Below are positions 25,798 through 34,408 of a stretch of 64,000 bases of DNA, piece by piece. The translations under genes were made by a program, and so were the position numbers. The DNA comes from Candidatus Chromulinivorax destructor (GTDB lineage: Bacteria; Babelota; Babeliae; Babelales; Chromulinivoraceae), in contig NZ_CP025544.1 in the NCBI RefSeq assembly GCF_003366055.1, positions 248,001 to 312,000 on the forward strand, written 5' to 3'. The notes under the pieces are model-generated. The model did not search any database. It saw only the letters and a program-made list of their open reading frames with translations, and was not told the origin of the DNA. Every line of letters begins with the position of its first letter. Positions within the stretch are counted from its first letter, which is position 1.

Positions 25798-26145
25798 ATG
25801 ATTTTCTTAAAAAGAGCTAATGAAGTTGCTTATAAACAAGATGGATTTAGAATTCTTGTTGATCGTCTATGGCCCAGAGGCATGTCAAAAGAAAAAGAAC
25901 ATCTTGATTTATGGCTTAAAGAAATTGCTCCCAGTACAAAGTTACGAAAAGAATTTGGACATGATCCTGTAAAGTGGGCTTGGTTTAAAAAAGAATATAA
26001 AGCAGAACTCAATAATAAAATCGAATTACTCCAACAAATTAAAGACATTCTTAAAAAACATACAACCATTACATTAATTTATGGAGCTAAAGATGAAATT
26101 CATAATAATGCGATTGTTCTTAAAGAAATTTTAGAGCAATACTAA
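25798..26145 (+). CDS. DUF488 family protein
   Basis: 115 residues, matching the DUF488 family (YeaO-like) along its length: '[20 protein letters not shown]', then '[19 protein letters not shown]', '[17 protein letters not shown]' and 'TLIYGAKDE'. The VDRLWPRG motif is the family hallmark. Family function is poorly known; small cytosolic protein. It has an AAGGG with a GGGC/GCCC arm before the start. It is one of few plus-strand genes in the accessory region and looks intact among decayed genes. Confidence 0.88.
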   Translation: MIFLKRANEVAYKQDGFRILVDRLWPRGMSKEKEHLDLWLKEIAPSTKLRKEFGHDPVKWAWFKKEYKAELNNKIELLQQIKDILKKHTTITLIYGAKDEIHNNAIVLKEILEQY

Positions 26146-26147
26146 TT

Positions 26148-27143
26148 TTATTTTTTGCATCTTGTAAGAGCTCTAAACTCTTTTTGAGCAGACTTGCTAT
26201 CAACACCAGGTAGAGAATATGGACTATCATCTTGAATAGAAAAGCTATCAATAGATGTTTCATCATTTTCTACATCTTTAATTCTATTATCTATCCAATC
26301 AATAATTTCAGGTTTAATAGCTAAACGATGATAATCTTTCCAATAAACATATTCTCTTGGTATAACGCCATCATCTCTTTTTTTTATTTCTTGAAGAGCT
26401 GCTATGCCAAGCATATTTTTAATCTCTCGAATTATTTCAAGTCTATTTAAAATAATAGTAGTAAATTCATTATAAAAAGGCTGAATACCTCTATCTTCAG
26501 TATCAATAATAGTCAATATATTATGGTTCTGTGCATCTCTTATAATATTACGACCACCCCACCAATCTAAAAACCCAGTTTCTTCTACAAATAAAGTTAA
26601 ATCTTTGACCTCATCAAGTGATAACGAATCTATAAATGAATATTTATCTGTATGATTATTTTCAGCAGGTTCAATACCATTAACAGCAATGATCCAACCT
26701 AGATCATCATCTTTAACTAAAGACTTTTTTGCTACAGCAATATAAGTAAGGTTATACTTATTAATAACTTGCTGCATTTTCAGAGCATTTGTTAATCGAT
26801 CTATATGATAACATTTTTTATACAAAACAGTCTGTGAACTGAATGGAAATGATTTTTTTTGTGTCATGATATTGCCATCTCCACCACAAGAATATTGCAA
26901 TATTACACTGGTAACGGCTGGAAACCATCCACTACTTTTTTTCAGAAGGGCATCAATTTCCGTACAATGAGAGAATACAGCAAGACGAGCAAGATTTGGA
27001 TATTCTTTAGGAAGAGACTTCAGTTTATTAAGTCTGGCCAAGCATAGAGTAGCTTGGCCAACTTTATTTTCTAGCTCTTCATGTAAATTTTGATAACGCT
27101 CATAACCATCTTGTGTGATGATAATTGCAACATAATTTATCAA
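26148..27143 (-). CDS. Hypothetical protein, possibly with a frameshifted signal peptide
   Basis: 331 residues from a TTG start. No known domain is recognised. It has a 'FLDWWGGRNIIRDAQNHN' stretch and 'GGDGNIMTQKKSFPFSSQ'. Just upstream, an ATG at 27167-27169 begins MKKINFFYF, then meets a stop in a seven-T run. If that run held eight T, the reading would continue as MKKINFFLFLINYVAIIITQ, a plausible signal peptide joined to this frame. So the gene may have a one-base indel there, or the true start is TTG without export. The next gene upstream is another secreted hypothetical. Confidence 0.5.
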   Translation of the reverse strand: MINYVAIIITQDGYERYQNLHEELENKVGQATLCLARLNKLKSLPKEYPNLARLAVFSHCTEIDALLKKSSGWFPAVTSVILQYSCGGDGNIMTQKKSFPFSSQTVLYKKCYHIDRLTNALKMQQVINKYNLTYIAVAKKSLVKDDDLGWIIAVNGIEPAENNHTDKYSFIDSLSLDEVKDLTLFVEETGFLDWWGGRNIIRDAQNHNILTIIDTEDRGIQPFYNEFTTIILNRLEIIREIKNMLGIAALQEIKKRDDGVIPREYVYWKDYHRLAIKPEIIDWIDNRIKDVENDETSIDSFSIQDDSPYSLPGVDSKSAQKEFRALTRCKK

Positions 27144-27240
27144 AAATAAAAAAAGTTAATTTTTTTCATGATTATCTTCATGTATGGGCATCACAAAATG
27201 CAACATTTTTTTCATGCTTTAGCCTCATTATTTAAAAAAT

Positions 27241-27690
27241 TTAAATTATTGAAGCAGCTTGTACACAATCAACTTTTTGCCATAACCAATATAATTTTTC
27301 TAAACACTCACTATCTTTTTTATGTTTTTGAAGAAATACCTTAACAACCCCAGGCTTTTCTTTGCCTTGTAATTCCATCATCATAGATATTGCTAAATGT
27401 TCAGGTAATGTTTTAAATTGTTCTTCAAATCCCAAATGTATTAATTGAATACGGATATCATTAAGTAACCCAAAATGATGCTCTCCCCCAAAAATACCTA
27501 TTACAATATCATAATTAAGAATTTTACAAACATCATTACCAAAATAGGCACTCTTAGTAGTTTGATTTCTTATATTTTTCCCAACCAAACAGCCCATAAC
27601 TCGTAATTTTGGTATTGACCTCGTAAAGCTCATTGCATGTAAAGAAATATCAAAAAATAAAATACCCAAAAAATAAATTAATTTTTTCAT
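27241..27690 (-). CDS. Small secreted hypothetical protein
   Basis: 149 residues with a signal peptide (MKKLIYFLGILFFDISLHA). AGGAT precedes the ATG by about eight bases. The body has 'KLRVMGCLVGKNIRNQTTK', 'YDIVIGIFGGEHHFGLLNDI' and 'KEKPGVVKVFLQKHKKDSEC'. No family recognised. It is upstream of 26148-27143 on the same strand with a gap of about 70 bases in which the possible frameshifted start of that gene lies. Confidence 0.6.
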   Translation of the reverse strand: MKKLIYFLGILFFDISLHAMSFTRSIPKLRVMGCLVGKNIRNQTTKSAYFGNDVCKILNYDIVIGIFGGEHHFGLLNDIRIQLIHLGFEEQFKTLPEHLAISMMMELQGKEKPGVVKVFLQKHKKDSECLEKLYWLWQKVDCVQAASII

Positions 27691-27807
27691 TGCATAAATC
27701 CTATAAAATAGAGTAATACATAGTAATTAAATATAACGAATAAGTGAATTGCGCACCCAGGCCTAAAGATCAGGTGCTTCTGTAAATGAAAATTATGACT
27801 TTTAATT

Positions 27808-28200
27808 TTATTGATTTTTAATATAATTTTGAACTTTTTCCTCAGAAACAACTCCTACAGTTTCTGAAAAATATCCATCTGCCCAAAAACTATCTTCTCA
27901 CAAAAATTTTTCTAACTCAGGAAATTTTTTTCGAATTATTCGACTTGATACACCTTTTAATTTACCAACAACATCACAAACTCTATCTGTTGGCTTCAAT
28001 CGAATCATCAAATGCACATGATCTTCTTGAATATTTAATTTTTTTATTTTCCATTCATTTACATCTACACATTGTTCAAAAAGCTCTTCTAATCTAGCTT
28101 TAATAGCTCCTTATAATATTCTTTTTCTATATTTTGGAATCCATACTATATGATACATATATCTGTATTTCGTGTGACTGCCGTTATTATATCTCTTCAT
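27808..28200 (-). pseudogene. IS200/IS605-family transposase TnpA (broken)
   Basis: Translation from ATG gives MKRYNNGSHTKYRYMYHIVW, IPKYRKRIL then stop (TAA, at 28111-28113), GAIKARLEELFEQ, 'NIQEDHVHLMIRLKPTDRV', 'KLKGVSSRIIRKKFPELEK', FL then stop (TGA, at 27898-27900), and EDSFWADGYFSETVG with 'VQNYIKNQ' at the end. HVHLM is the HUH metal motif and the Tyr in VQNYI is the catalytic tyrosine. The TGA stands where relatives usually have Trp (FLWGDSFW). Two stops make it nonfunctional in the standard code. No TnpB partner is seen. Confidence 0.88.
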
Positions 28201-28539
28201 ATTTCTAATATGCCAAAGAATCTGCATTTCGTAACTTCGTTGCTCAAATCCCGCCTGAATGTACTCGATTCATCCCCGGCCTTAAAAGGCATCGAAGGAG
28301 TTTTCTCTCGTTTTTAATAAAACCGATTAAAGTTTAAGAAGGAAGCTGTAATGCATTACCTAATACAAGATACAATTTTTAACATTTTTTTAAAGATATT
28401 ATGTAAAAATGAAGAACCCCGCAGCAGAGCTGGCGGAGTATCAAACCAATAAAAGGAAGTAGAGCTTTGGGGAATTAAACCCGACTAAGATTAAAGATTA
28501 ACAAATATCTATGAAATAAAGTTACATACAATTTATATA
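28201..28539. repeat. Probable IS200 flank with short inverted and dispersed repeats
   Basis: The gap holds GC-rich bits typical of an IS200/605 end: 'cgtaacttcgttgctcaaatcccgcc' near 28233-28255, and 'attcatccccggccttaaaaggcatcgaaggag' near 28270-28300 resembling 10680-10715. There is also 'accccgcagcagagctggcggagt' near 28415-28440. The 28-base repeat at 28490-28517 has an identical partner at 24133-24160. No gene seen. Confidence 0.45.
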
Positions 28540-29325
28540 TTAATTCATACCCCGCAAAGTAATTTTAAATCTTGCAGGTTTTTTTATGTCTCTTTCATTT
28601 TCTGGAATTTCTAATAATTCAAATTCATCAGATGTATTATCTAATAAACTATGGACAATAAGTTCTTCACAAAACAGTAATTGATATTTAAGTGATTCTA
28701 CTACAAATTCATATACCTCAAAACCTTGATATTTTTGCTTATCGCCATAATTTCTAAATCTTGGTCTTATAAGATTTGCATTTTCATCTAGCGTATAATT
28801 AATAATTAAAGCATCTGAAATTTTCAAGTGTTCAATCTCATTTCTCAAATTATTAACAGTCTCATACCAAGGCTTATAAGTTTCTAATGTTTTTATAACA
28901 TGATGATCATGAGCTAATTGATTTTTAATTATTTTTATAATAATTCCCATATTGTCACCATTAATATTCTGCTTAAAAATAATTGCCATAACTTTTTGTA
29001 ATTTTTTAAAAACATTATTTGAATAATTTAAGAAATTATAAACCCCATTATTTAATAAAAAAGAAGGTAATGTGCCTTTTTTTATTAATTCTGATGCTTG
29101 CTGTTCAGCATTATCATGTTCTTTAATTACTTTTAATGCTGATTTTTCAGATGTAATCAAATCATTTGTTAGTTCAAACAACCATTGCTTAACTTCATCT
29201 TTTTCATTTTGATTAAGTTTATCATTTGAAATTAAATTTAAAATCTCAGACAACCCTAAAATAATACGCGCATTTATTTTATTAGATGAGCCTTCATCAG
29301 AAATTTGCTGCCACATCATAATCAT
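28540..29325 (-). CDS. HEPN-like protein of unknown function
   Basis: 261 residues, mostly helical, with no signal peptide. Residues 161-166 are RNEIEH, the R-x4-H pattern of HEPN RNase domains, in a context 'YETVNNLRNEIEHLKISDA'. HEPN proteins are common RNases in abortive-infection and toxin systems (family knowledge); the rest of the protein is not obviously one named family. AAGGA lies five bases before the ATG. It sits in the accessory region next to IS200 and repeat elements. No antitoxin partner is evident, though a small upstream repeat region exists. Assignment is by motif only. Confidence 0.5.
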   Translation of the reverse strand: MIMMWQQISDEGSSNKINARIILGLSEILNLISNDKLNQNEKDEVKQWLFELTNDLITSEKSALKVIKEHDNAEQQASELIKKGTLPSFLLNNGVYNFLNYSNNVFKKLQKVMAIIFKQNINGDNMGIIIKIIKNQLAHDHHVIKTLETYKPWYETVNNLRNEIEHLKISDALIINYTLDENANLIRPRFRNYGDKQKYQGFEVYEFVVESLKYQLLFCEELIVHSLLDNTSDEFELLEIPENERDIKKPARFKITLRGMN

Positions 29326-29349
29326 TAAGGTCCTTATTTTAAAATATTT

Positions 29350-29411
29350 TAATTTTACGCAAAAAAAATGAACTCACTTTCATGAATTCATTTTTTTAAT
29401 TATAATGGCGG
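29350..29411. repeat. 62-base direct repeat including terminator (partner 35582-35644)
   Basis: It runs 'taattttacg', the A-run hairpin ATGAACTCACTTTCATGAATTC, T-run, then 'aattataatggcgg'. The copy at 35582-35644 differs only by one A. At the second copy the last six bases are the 3' end (with CCA) of the tRNA-Asp gene. This copy thus carries a scrap of tRNA-Asp end. Confidence 0.85.
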
Positions 29412-29415
29412 CAGT

Positions 29416-29492
29416 CACTGTGTACACTTCGAACTTTTAGGTGGAGTAATTTGAAAGAACAACTGATGTTTAAAACAATCTAATCATTAAAA
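29416..29492. repeat. Degenerate 77-base repeat (partner 20042-20118)
   Basis: Same length and pattern as 20042-20118, ending TAATCATTAAAA. It begins five bases beyond the 62-base direct repeat. Confidence 0.55.
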
Positions 29493-29649
29493 ATCAAAGA
29501 AATAATATTAATTTTTTTCTTTGATTTTTATAAATACACAATTCTATAGATTGATCTTTGTAAATAAAGAGTGACAACTATGGAACCTTTTTAAATTGAA
29601 GCTGCTTCGGTCGTTATTAATTTTATTTATTATTTTATTAGCTAAATAA

Positions 29650-30195
29650 TTATGTTCGCACTACATAATGAATATCATTAGCTGTAAATGATGATCCATC
29701 TGCAAGATCTCTATGTATAATTTTGCCTGCAACTTGCAGAGCAAAACCTGTTATTTGGATGCTTACATATGATAAATATTTTGCATCATTCATAATAGCT
29801 ATACCCTCACGAGAATTAACAACAATTTGTTGATAACCAAAGAATGTTTTTGTGCTGAATAAGTTTTATTATAATTATGCAATGATGATCGTACAATATA
29901 TGCAATATCATTCACTGTGAAGACAGTTCGATCAACAATATGTTGGGTCTTAATAATTTCATTAGTAGTTTTAAAAAATTTATAGACAATGCCATCTTTA
30001 GATATGTTTTTTACTTGCTTAAGCAGCGATATTGCTAAATAAGAAAATACAATTTCATGTTTCACACCATCTATAATTTAGATCAGGGTGGATAATCCTA
30101 TAAAAACACATACCGCATGAACTGCGTCTTCAAACGTAAAAGTTTGTACTTGATAACTTGTACAACACAAAACTGCTATCAATATATTTTTTTAA
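29650..30195 (-). pseudogene. Decayed secreted-protein gene, copy B
   Basis: Minus-strand reading: end of signal peptide 'ILIAVLCCTSYQ', then 'VQTFTFEDAVHAVCVFIGLS', a stop (TAA where copy A has GAA), then 'KHEIVFSYLAISLLKQVKN', 'FKTTNEIIKTQHIVDRTV' and 'FTVNDIAYIVRSSLHNYN'. After a frameshift near 29840, 'REGIAIMNDAKYLSYVSIQI' and 'DGSSFTANDIHYVVRT' follow before the stop. FTVNDIAYIVR and FTANDIHYVVR show an internal repeat. Copy A at 25485-25710 carries a different inactivating stop, so the two decayed independently. The intact protein was a secreted repeat protein. The gap 29493-29649 holds nothing recognisable. Confidence 0.7.
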
Positions 30196-30322
30196 CGTTC
30201 ATACCTACCTTATAATTTTTTATTAATTGCTTATTTTTTTGACGTTCAATTTCATCATGAATAATAGATGCTCATATTGAAAATTCTGGCTATTTTGGAT
30301 CACACCAAATATCATAATACCA

Positions 30323-30352
30323 TAATGAACTCACCTTTACGTGAATTCATTA
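30323..30352. repeat. Diverged copy of the terminator repeat
   Basis: 'aatgaactcacctttacgtgaattcatt' forms an imperfect hairpin like the copies at 18333, 24313, 29361 and 35593. It lies downstream of the gene at 30427, where it could act as that gene's terminator, although T-runs are shorter. Confidence 0.5.
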
Positions 30353-30426
30353 TTAAGTACTAACAAACTGACCCGTCATTTTTTTAGCACTTACCTTGAA
30401 GTGTTAATTATTTCAACTAAATCAAT

Positions 30427-31341
30427 TTATATCCAGGAATTATCATCCATATCTATACCGTATAAAGAGTTAATTGCTTGTTCTTGCATCACAACATTAG
30501 TAACGTTACATGCAATAAAAATATTATTTTTCTTAGATTTTAATTTTGCAATATAATCGATAATAAATTCATCACGAATTCTGCCTACTCGACGAGCTAA
30601 TACATTCATTCTAGATTGAACAAGTAAAGGATTATGAACATCATAAAACCATTGCTCATCAGCTACATCAAGGTCTTTTTCAAAAATCTTACGATGTATT
30701 TCTTTCATTCGATCAAAACTGATTCCAGTATTATAGCTATCATAAAATTTTTCAAATTCAAGATCTAAGCTACCTTTTTTGCGATTACCAAAAAAATTCC
30801 CTGTCTGCTGCATTTTTTTATTTTTTTTATATCTATAAAAAAGTTGGCCAACATACGCAAAATCTCGATAGACGATCTCATCTTCTAAAAAATCTTTACT
30901 TAATTTAACTTTCAAATATTTTTCATCTGGTTCTAAACACAAAACTGTTATGTTCTGTTGATGCGCTAAGAATTTAAGCAAGCCACCTTTAGTATCAGAC
31001 TTCATTATGGCATCATGCTCATTATCATAAAGACTGTGCCGCGATCCTTCAATTAAAACAACACATTTTTCACCACCAGTTTGTTTTAAAAATTTATTCC
31101 AAAACTCTTGTAATTGAAAACATTGATAATTTTCAGACTCGTAAAGGTCATTTACTCCCAAGCAAAACAAGCTCAAATTATTAACTTTCAAGGAGTAATA
31201 ATATGAACTATATTGTTTAGTATTAGCATAATCTTCATACGACATAATCAAAGAATGTTTTTTACCGGCATAAACTGATGCGTTAACAGTTATCATCATA
31301 GCTATGCTATAAAAAATAAAATTTCTCAACTGTTTTTTCAT
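30427..31341 (-). CDS. Secreted hypothetical protein (possibly TraB/TIKI-like)
   Basis: About 304 residues. The start is the ATG giving MKKQLRNFIFYSIAMMITV, because GAGGA lies five to six bases before it and an upstream ATG overlaps the previous stop. It is a signal-peptide protein. Segments 'GGEKCVVLIEGSRHSLY' and 'RRVGRIRDEFIIDYIAKLK' then 'NNIFIACNVTNVVMQEQ' are arranged like those of TraB/TIKI proteins (an 'h-E-x-x-R' block, then R..I..L.. followed by a strand). This resemblance is weak. It is encoded with 31353-32105 and 32146-33168 in one same-strand block. Confidence 0.5.
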   Translation of the reverse strand: MKKQLRNFIFYSIAMMITVNASVYAGKKHSLIMSYEDYANTKQYSSYYYSLKVNNLSLFCLGVNDLYESENYQCFQLQEFWNKFLKQTGGEKCVVLIEGSRHSLYDNEHDAIMKSDTKGGLLKFLAHQQNITVLCLEPDEKYLKVKLSKDFLEDEIVYRDFAYVGQLFYRYKKNKKMQQTGNFFGNRKKGSLDLEFEKFYDSYNTGISFDRMKEIHRKIFEKDLDVADEQWFYDVHNPLLVQSRMNVLARRVGRIRDEFIIDYIAKLKSKKNNIFIACNVTNVVMQEQAINSLYGIDMDDNSWI

Positions 31342-31352
31342 TAAAATCCTCA

Positions 31353-32105
31353 TTATTTTTCTACAATTCTATACGAACCATAAATTCTAAAAATGTTATT
31401 TTTTATATCATGAGGATCTACTGATAATGTCAATTGAACTTCAACGTCTTGGCATTGATTATTTTTTAATCGATCCCAAGATACTGAACAACCGCCATTC
31501 GGTCCACCCATCAGAAATTTAAAATCTAATGAACCTTCAGCAACGTTATCAGAAACTATACACATATTTAAGAAAGCTCCATTGTCTTGCGATCGGCTGC
31601 CAGACGCATTCACTTCTACAATTTCAATTTGCGCATTGCCATTTAAACAATTGAATAAACTACCATCTACAACAATATTTTTATAATTTTCAACGACAGC
31701 ATCATGTAATTTTACTTGTTTATAAGCTAAAACATTAAAATGCCAATCATTAACAACATCAACAACTGCTAAATTATATGGAGTCTTATTCACAACAGAT
31801 CCAATAATTATTCGAGGTAGGCCGTTTTGTCGACGAGTTGGTTGTAATATCTTGTTTTCGGAAACAGAATCATCATTTGAATCTGTACGAGAAACAGAAA
31901 TTGCTTGATAGCTATCGTTATCTTTTGCATTATTTTCATTACTACAGTCCACAGGAAGCATTGAATATATAAATATTGTTCCACAAGTTATAATAACTGC
32001 CCCTGGAAGCCATGTATTTATTCGATCGAGCCAGGATTCATTCGCATCTATTTTTGTCGATGTAGCAAGAAAAATACAAAATAATATACCATATAAACTT
32101 TTCAT
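31353..32105 (-). CDS. Secreted or anchored hypothetical protein
   Basis: About 250 residues. The start is set at the ATG giving MKSLYGILFCIFLATSTKID; a TTG 24 bases earlier is also possible since AAGGA precedes it. After the signal comes another hydrophobic span (LPGAVIITCGTIFIYSML), a disordered acidic/Ser-rich linker, and a C-terminal domain of beta character: 'GSVVNKTPYNLAVVDVVNDW', 'GNAQIEIVEVNASGSRSQDN', 'GGPNGGCSVSWDRL'. No family recognised. It lies between 30427 and 32146 on the same strand and was probably co-transcribed with them. Confidence 0.6.
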   Translation of the reverse strand: MKSLYGILFCIFLATSTKIDANESWLDRINTWLPGAVIITCGTIFIYSMLPVDCSNENNAKDNDSYQAISVSRTDSNDDSVSENKILQPTRRQNGLPRIIIGSVVNKTPYNLAVVDVVNDWHFNVLAYKQVKLHDAVVENYKNIVVDGSLFNCLNGNAQIEIVEVNASGSRSQDNGAFLNMCIVSDNVAEGSLDFKFLMGGPNGGCSVSWDRLKNNQCQDVEVQLTLSVDPHDIKNNIFRIYGSYRIVEK

Positions 32106-32145
32106 AATTTTTTTTCTTGCATGTATCAATCCTTATAATTTTTTG

Positions 32146-33168
32146 TTAATTGCCTAATTTTTTGCGTCGTTCAATTTCATTATGAATAATAGATGCACGT
32201 GTTGAAGGCCCTGATTCTTTTGGATCACGACAAATATCATAATACCATTGCGAAACAGTACTAGAATAATAGATCGCCCATGGTGTTTTTATATCATTTG
32301 AATGATCTTCTTTTCTATTCACAAATGCTTCAAAAAATAATACTGTCCGCTCTAAAATATCTATATCCGCATATCTACAAGCAAATTCATATTCTTGAGG
32401 TTTTTGAAATATAAAAATAGTTGAAGACAAAATATAAGCCGCTACAAGTTCACATCCAAAAATATTTCCATTGCGCTCATCCATTTTTGCATGAACTACA
32501 TCATCCCATGTAGAAATTAAAGATCGGCTATTACTATCAACTTTTAATGTTTTCTGAGATGAATAATATTTTTTTGCACTCTCATCAGTAAATTCTTTAT
32601 ATAAAACTCTTATTGCTTCTAATCCAATAATTACTCCAAAAGTGTATAAATATTTTTGAATCATATGATTATATTCAATTGTTCCTGCTTGACAAAGTAT
32701 CATAAATTCCTGAACATCCAAAAATAACAATTCTTCATTCGTCAGGGCTTGACCATTAATTTTTTTCTTATAGAAATCATTAATATTTACTAAAATAGTT
32801 GATGGACAATAAATTTGATTAAAGGAAGATTTCCACCCTTCATATTCATCTCGTGCATAGCTTCCACGCAATAATTGCTTTGTGTCAAAATGAACTTGTG
32901 GATATTTTTTAATAAGATAATTATACCAAGCTTGAACATACGGATATTTTTCTTCCATAACAAGCAAATCTTTTTGCCCCGGTAATGTAGAACAATATTG
33001 ATATATTGCCGCACTCATTATTCCGGCAGTTGCAATAGATATAACTATTTCTGCTTGCTTACTTGCTGAGAAATTTTTATCATAATCAGAATAGGATAAA
33101 ATCTCCCCTGGGATACTTAAAAAGATAATACTACAATACATATTATTATAGAATTTTGATCGTTTCAT
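32146..33168 (-). CDS. M48-like paralogue without the HExxH motif
   Basis: 340 residues. Resembles the peptidase at 17180-18196 and the paralogue at 24370-25236: 'KYPYVQAWYNYLIKKYPQVH', 'NDFYKKKINGQALTNEELLF', 'VLYKEFTDESAKKYY', and the end 'TRASIIHNEIERRKKLG'. In place of HEAGH it reads CQAGT, so zinc ligands are lost. A hydrophobic stretch lies near residues 35-57 (AEIVISIATAGIMSAAIYQY); the N-terminus is a possible signal peptide (MYCSIIFLSIPGEIL). I infer a pseudo-peptidase whose fold is conserved for binding. Confidence 0.75.
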   Translation of the reverse strand: MKRSKFYNNMYCSIIFLSIPGEILSYSDYDKNFSASKQAEIVISIATAGIMSAAIYQYCSTLPGQKDLLVMEEKYPYVQAWYNYLIKKYPQVHFDTKQLLRGSYARDEYEGWKSSFNQIYCPSTILVNINDFYKKKINGQALTNEELLFLDVQEFMILCQAGTIEYNHMIQKYLYTFGVIIGLEAIRVLYKEFTDESAKKYYSSQKTLKVDSNSRSLISTWDDVVHAKMDERNGNIFGCELVAAYILSSTIFIFQKPQEYEFACRYADIDILERTVLFFEAFVNRKEDHSNDIKTPWAIYYSSTVSQWYYDICRDPKESGPSTRASIIHNEIERRKKLGN

Positions 33169-33287
33169 GTAATTAACTCATGTTTTAATTTTTTATTGAT
33201 TTGTGACAACTATAGATTATCAAGAAATGGCTCTCAAAGCATCTATAATTATTTTGTTAAATTTATTTATCGCTAAAAATACATTTC

Positions 33288-34376
33288 TTACACGAACAAG
33301 GTCTTAAGCTTGTTTTTTAATTCTTCAATTTTTTGAGTCAAATAACCAAATTTTGTATAAAAATCTTCATCATTAAAATATTGATCTCTTGCTTCTAATA
33401 TTTTAATAACAACTTTTATTTCATCTACATCAAGACTCGATGCTTCTAACGGATTATAATCATTCCATTTTTTAAAGAAAATCCTATTATCCATAATAAT
33501 CATTATTTTAGATAACATATTTTCTAAAAACTGCTTATCGCAAGAAAATGAACTGTCATAATCAACATCACTTATTTCATAGGTTAACTCATTGATAAAG
33601 TTATACATAACATTTAAATCATCCTCAGATATCACATTAAACTTCATGCCAAACTGCCAATATTCAATTTTGCCTATTAATGCATCAATTTCTAAAAATG
33701 AACCCCCAATTCTCGTCTCAACATCCCAATCTTCAAAATATAGTGACAATAATTTTAAAGATTTTATAAGCACAGCAACTTCATCTTGATTCAATCTTAA
33801 TCTCGCCATTAAATCACCAGCACCCCACTTGCTGACAATTATTTTATTTTCTAAAATATTCTGAATATCAGATAATATATTTTCTAAAAATTCTTGATTT
33901 TGAGTTTTCGACAAAATAAGACGTAACTCTTGAAAAAACTCGTTTAAAAAATAATTCATAAGAATTACTTCATCATCTGATAAATTATCGCAAGGCATCT
34001 GCGATAATAGTTCTTCTATTTTTTTTTGCGTTAATTTAAATTCATACGTTGCAATATCAGCTTTACCGTCATGACTTATATCGTTCATATACTGAGAAAT
34101 CGCTTGTAATATTTTCATAACCATTTTAATTTCATGTGCATTAAAATAAGATACTTGTATTGTAACATTCATATTATTGACACTTAAATACTTACAATAC
34201 ATTCTGTGATCTACTACCATATTTAATTTATGCAATATATGATTTAAAAAATCTCTATCTCGAGAAAAAAAATTTTGAAAGTCAATATTCCACAACCCAT
34301 TACAAAACTCACTCATAGTATTATTCATAATAACTAATTCTTTATCTGAATAATTATAAAAAATCATACATACCAT
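33288..34376 (-). CDS. Internal-repeat protein beside the toxin fragment, candidate immunity protein
   Basis: 362 residues without signal peptide. It is built of about two and a half copies of one unit of roughly 120 residues. Each unit has 'x-Hx-EIK/VxxxIKIL...YF', a 'TQKKIEEL' helix, a '(S)DxEx-xxMNxFxNEF' helix, a '(F)LENILSxI' helix and an 'IxxKKW' end. Examples: 'SDDEVILMNYFLNEFFQELR' versus 'SDKELVIMNNTMSEFCNGL' and 'EDDLNVMYNFINELTYEIS'. The repeat begins before the second Met (at 34328), so the earlier start is preferred. It lies 32 bases downstream of the transposase/toxin-domain fusion (34409-35185). Immunity function is inference. Confidence 0.6.
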   Translation of the reverse strand: MVCMIFYNYSDKELVIMNNTMSEFCNGLWNIDFQNFFSRDRDFLNHILHKLNMVVDHRMYCKYLSVNNMNVTIQVSYFNAHEIKMVMKILQAISQYMNDISHDGKADIATYEFKLTQKKIEELLSQMPCDNLSDDEVILMNYFLNEFFQELRLILSKTQNQEFLENILSDIQNILENKIIVSKWGAGDLMARLRLNQDEVAVLIKSLKLLSLYFEDWDVETRIGGSFLEIDALIGKIEYWQFGMKFNVISEDDLNVMYNFINELTYEISDVDYDSSFSCDKQFLENMLSKIMIIMDNRIFFKKWNDYNPLEASSLDVDEIKVVIKILEARDQYFNDEDFYTKFGYLTQKIEELKNKLKTLFV

Positions 34377-34408
34377 CCATCTTAAAAATAATTACAATAT
34401 TATCTAAT

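Noticed and set aside
28415-28470. Possible RNA gene or CRISPR-type repeat near 'ccccgcagcagagctggcgg'
   Set aside because: A single copy without regular spaced repeats; no cas genes nearby. No CRISPR array seen anywhere in the window.
29405-29411. Second tRNA-Asp gene at the left repeat
   Set aside because: Only the last six bases of the tRNA are present; the rest of the cloverleaf is missing.
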